Origin: Phoronis australis
Taxonomy: Eukaryota > Phoronida > Phoronidae
Length of the DNA stretch: 63,444 nt
Direction of reading: 5' to 3'
Assembly (NCBI GenBank): GCA_002633005.1
Contig: NMRA01000664.1
Span: 140,300-203,743 of the forward strand
A program made the translations under genes and the position numbers. Shown in pieces: positions 60,251-63,444 of this stretch (the first letter of the stretch is position 1; each line of letters begins with the position of its first letter). A model generated the notes under the pieces. The model was not told the DNA's origin and searched no databases. It saw only the letters and a list, made by a program, of their open reading frames with translations.

Positions 60251-62392
60251 TCACCATGCTATGAACATTCCCACTAAATAAAATTGGTTCTAACCCCAGT
60301 GGTTAAGGTAAACGGCGGGGTATGGAAAATTGAACTAGACCGTATTTATCCACCTTGGCTGAGTCGCACTCGGCTCACGATGAAAGGGATGCCGCCAGGC
60401 TGCTCTAGTCATCGAGTCACGAGCGAGGATAATTGGCTTCGCTCATGCGGATATGATCAGCTGATTACAATCTAGCTAGCAGACTGTACTTTTTATGGTG
60501 AGAGTTTTACGTAGTTTTTACTGTAATATTTGAAAAGAGGAGCGAAAACAAATATGAGTACAACTTTGAATTTTTCAAATCGGCCCAGGATAAGAGATTT
60601 TGCAACACAGCAACACTCACGATTACTTTCATTCGGCGCGCACTAATACAAAAATATAGGACCCAAGTTATTTAGATTTTGGAACACATGCATTGCAATA
60701 TTCAAAATACTTTTATTATGAATCTTACAAGCTGTAAAACGACGTTGTTAATTTCATTGTGTTCATTCATTGTCATCCGTCAAATCGGCAATTTCCGAGA
60801 TGTGATCTGCGGCGTGCGCGTATGTGTACAAAACACGTGATTGTTATGTTCCTGAAGTACGAAAATTAAGAAGGCTTTAACATGCCGTTATTATTGACAG
60901 GGACACGATAAAACGAATTTGGATTTTGACTATAGTCTTGATACAGCGATCTGACTGACCACTGCGTCAGTGTCTCCGTTAGACCCAGAAATTTCACACA
61001 GCCCGGGTAGTTCATTTCGTCCCCAACATGTAGATCGAGCCTTGGACTATTAATACTCCACGGCAGAGCTAACGACAGTCGGCCTGTGCACACAAAATCT
61101 GTGAGTTAACCAGCACTCACCTTGCACGTTACAGCCGTTTAAGTGAAAAACAATCTAGTAAACGCCATTTTCTTGCATAATCCTCCGCCTTTTGTAACAA
61201 AAAAGTCTATCGTCGATGACCCGCACACGCACGCTCACTCACTCTCATACACAGACGACCTTCAAAACAAACGTCACGTGACAACAACATGTGTGTTCAT
61301 CCAGAGATTTTTCTCTTGTTGTGGAGTACGATGTAGCGCACATTTGGACTTAATCGCAATTAATCTGGACTCCACATGAACTTTAAAAATTGTAAAACAT
61401 CAGGAAGATTTCAGGTAATTTGTTGAGTCGAAACTATATTTTTATTCAAGAGTACAAGTTTTCCTATTGACGATGGCGATTCAGCGGCGACGCATCAGTC
61501 GGCAAGTTTTCGCCCTGTGATGAGCACAATTTTTTGAAAAATTATCGTAATTTAACAACGGAAGTTCATAGCAATGCACCACAATTTTGTAGAAAGACTG
61601 TCATAGGCTAAAAATTCGTCACAAAGCGTAAATTTTATGAATCCTAGCTTCCGATTTTACCCGTTTGGGAAACCGGCTTTCAACTGCCGTAGGCTACAAT
61701 AAGAATCCCCTCCCCGTGAAATGATTTTTTCTAAGCGTTTATTAGAGCCAATACAGTATACAGCTTTCCACCAAGGCTAGGTGATACTACGACATTATTC
61801 TTTGTTGCATTAGTAACTGGTCTTGGCTAATATTATCATTTTATGGCCTGGTCATCCATTCAGCCAAAAGTAGTTCCAGAGGTGGCTTATCAGTCAATTA
61901 TTCACGCATACTGACTCACAATAGAAGCCTGATAAGAGTGAAGGTGGATAAATGCGGTGTTCCTACAGTTTCTTATTTTAGTGGATGTGTTCACATGACA
62001 ATGTCGGCAAAATTTTCAACACTCAGATGAACAGTGTGAGGGTGTATGGAAGACTTATGGATGGCCTATGGGATGCCACTGTCTGTACTGCCATTTGAGA
62101 CAGTGGTACTGCATGCGCGCACCCAGTCTAAAAATGAGGGGCTTGAATTTTTGAGAATGTGGACTTCTACTAAGATTTATGGGTCGGGTTATGTTCTGTG
62201 AATTATGCTAAATCAGAGGGGGCACAGGGTGCACGCGTGTATTGTGTAGACTTTGAGCCTTGCCTTGCCCTTACTCTTAGCCTTACGCCTACTACAGGTC
62301 ATGGGCGGCGCACCAGGGGGCTGGGGGGGGGCTATAGCCCCCACTTTTTTCAGTGCTGCGTCGCCCATGCAGGGTTACTTGTAGGCTAGATA
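60251..62392. other. Non-coding region with repeat pieces
   Basis: 61888-62000 closely matches 24035-24147 (CAATTATTCACGCATACTGA, GATAAGAGTGAAGGTGGATA), linking this area to the TIR element at 22.5-24.9 kb. No host gene recognised. Confidence 0.4.
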
Positions 62393-63037
62393 TGTAACAG
62401 GAGTGCCCTGGACATGATTATGTAAGTAAGATATATGCGCCCTCTAGTGGTCAAGCTGTGTATTACGTATGGAATTTTCCTATGATGTTGAGTCCTTTAG
62501 ACATGGCCAAATATGGTCAGAAGCTAGGAGCTATGGGCCTTGCCCTTCAGATCGTGTCTGATTGGTTGAAATTGTGTACTTAAGCTTTGTCTCTGTCAGA
62601 CACGAGGAGTCCAGTCGCAGAGTTCAAGAAGCAAACATGTACGCCTTCANCTCACACCAAATTGCAACTGTTTGTGCAGCTTTCGGGCTCCTCCCGAACT
62701 TGGTTGCCAATAGTTTAGCCCCAGCATGTCTCGGGCTCCTCCCGAGCTTGATTGCATCTCACCTTTCGGATCTGAATAACCAAATTGCCCCGTTCTTGCA
62801 CACACAACTATTAATCAGTGACTGGCTTGCCCGTGTATCAGAACTGTATAAATCACAACGCTGCGATACTAAGTCATGGAACAACTGGATTGCTTGTAAG
62901 TGTGAAATATTGTAGTCATATATTCTTACAATAAGCCTATGTATTATTCGCCAACTTTTAGTTTTCAACATCACCCTCAGTCCGCACCGGGCTCGTAAAA
63001 TCGGGGCGCCTTGGTCGTAGATACCGCCCCCGTTACA
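62393..63037 (+). mobile_element. 5' LTR of an LTR retrotransposon (or solo LTR)
   Basis: 645 bp beginning TGTAACAG and ending CGTTACA, the TG...CA inverted ends typical of LTRs. Directly after it is CTGGTGCGTGTGGCCCGCGG, placed like a tRNA primer-binding site (TGG start). An N sits at 62650. It contains repeated GGGCTCCTCCCGA phrases and a CTCF-like GCCCTCTAGTGG at 62442. The internal region would lie beyond the right edge; the partner LTR is not visible. Confidence 0.5.
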
Positions 63038-63444
63038 CTGGTGCGTGTGGCCCGCGGATATGTGCGAGTGATGTTGAAAAGCAGTTTCTTACCGTCCATA
63101 CCTATTCCGTGCGTTAATGACATTCTTTTCGTTGCTCATGCCGTTGACGTCTTGTCACGCTCGCTGGGTGATGTTAGGAATTAATTAACTCACACAGCAA
63201 ACGTCTGTTGAAGGTTGCGTGTTCAAAGTTCACAAAACGTAATAGTAGCGACATTGAACACATGTTTGTCAGTACTCCTGAGTTGATTTGCCGTTGAGGT
63301 TTCACTAAATACCCTTGTCGATTATCAATTCACAACTTGTCGTGTGTTGCTGTTAACTTCCATGGATAACCTTGCTTTCGCGAAACTTGCAATATTCAGG
63401 TGGCGATAGCTTGAATGTGGGAAGTAATGTCCACTTGTTGCCCA
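63038..63444 (+). other. Putative internal start of the LTR element
   Basis: About 0.4 kb after the LTR with no open gag-like frame yet; it could be leader sequence. Nothing else recognised. Confidence 0.35.

Overview
This is a stretch of an intron-rich animal nuclear genome, not a bacterial or plasmid segment. The evidence is GT-AG introns, single-copy exons scattered in AT-rich DNA, tRNA-derived SINE, LINE, LTR, Kolobok and MITE remnants, microsatellites, a 710-base scaffold gap and single-N contig joints with unmerged allelic overlaps. The species is not identifiable from this window. The gene content and high heterozygosity fit an invertebrate, perhaps an invertebrate deuterostome or a mollusc, but this is inference.

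One gene dominates the window: a SYCP2-type synaptonemal complex (meiotic chromosome axis) gene on the minus strand. I assembled it exon by exon. There are 27 exons from about 49.7 kb (5') down to 0.8 kb (3'), plus one or two uncertain 5' exons, giving about 1,430 codons. Reading phases agree at every proposed junction except one, between the exons at 48.5 kb and 46.8 kb, where a short exon is probably missed. In protein order the gene encodes: an N-terminal helical ARM-like region (49.7-37.4 kb); the start of the SLR (Spt16M-like) region (35.5-31.1 kb); a basic Ser/Pro linker with a possible HORMA-domain closure motif (30.5-26.4 kb); a long disordered Lys/Ser-rich middle, including one 1.38-kb exon (20.0-13.8 kb); and short basic/acidic exons with motifs resembling the vertebrate protein (12.4-0.8 kb). 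The C-terminal coiled coil expected to pair with SYCP3 should lie beyond the left edge.

The introns hold most of the other content. A family of repeats beginning ATAACAAGAGC (3.97-5.44, 17.8, 38.4-40.1, 55.1 and 57.7-59.2 kb) carries many CTCF-like GCCACTAGGGGGC motifs. Other elements are a hAT-like MITE (0.3 kb), a LINE 3' fragment (5.8 kb), foldback elements (11.7, 33.0, 40.3 and 42.4 kb), a 2.3-kb TIR element containing a possible small gene start (22.5-24.9 kb) and a tRNA-derived SINE (36.2 kb). The largest intron (37.6-45.5 kb) holds two plus-strand candidate exons with strong splice signals, possibly a nested gene.

Right of 50 kb there is no convincing host coding sequence. This region holds a Kolobok-type DNA transposon remnant with a TTAA duplication and a broken THAP finger (51.4-53.1 kb), minisatellites, more dispersed repeats, and a 5' LTR whose internal part runs off the right edge (62.4-63.0 kb). 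The assembly is flawed in several places: false duplications at 12.3/12.8 kb and 23.4/24.1 kb, a 269-base C run at 47.36 kb, and a gap at 18.2-18.9 kb.
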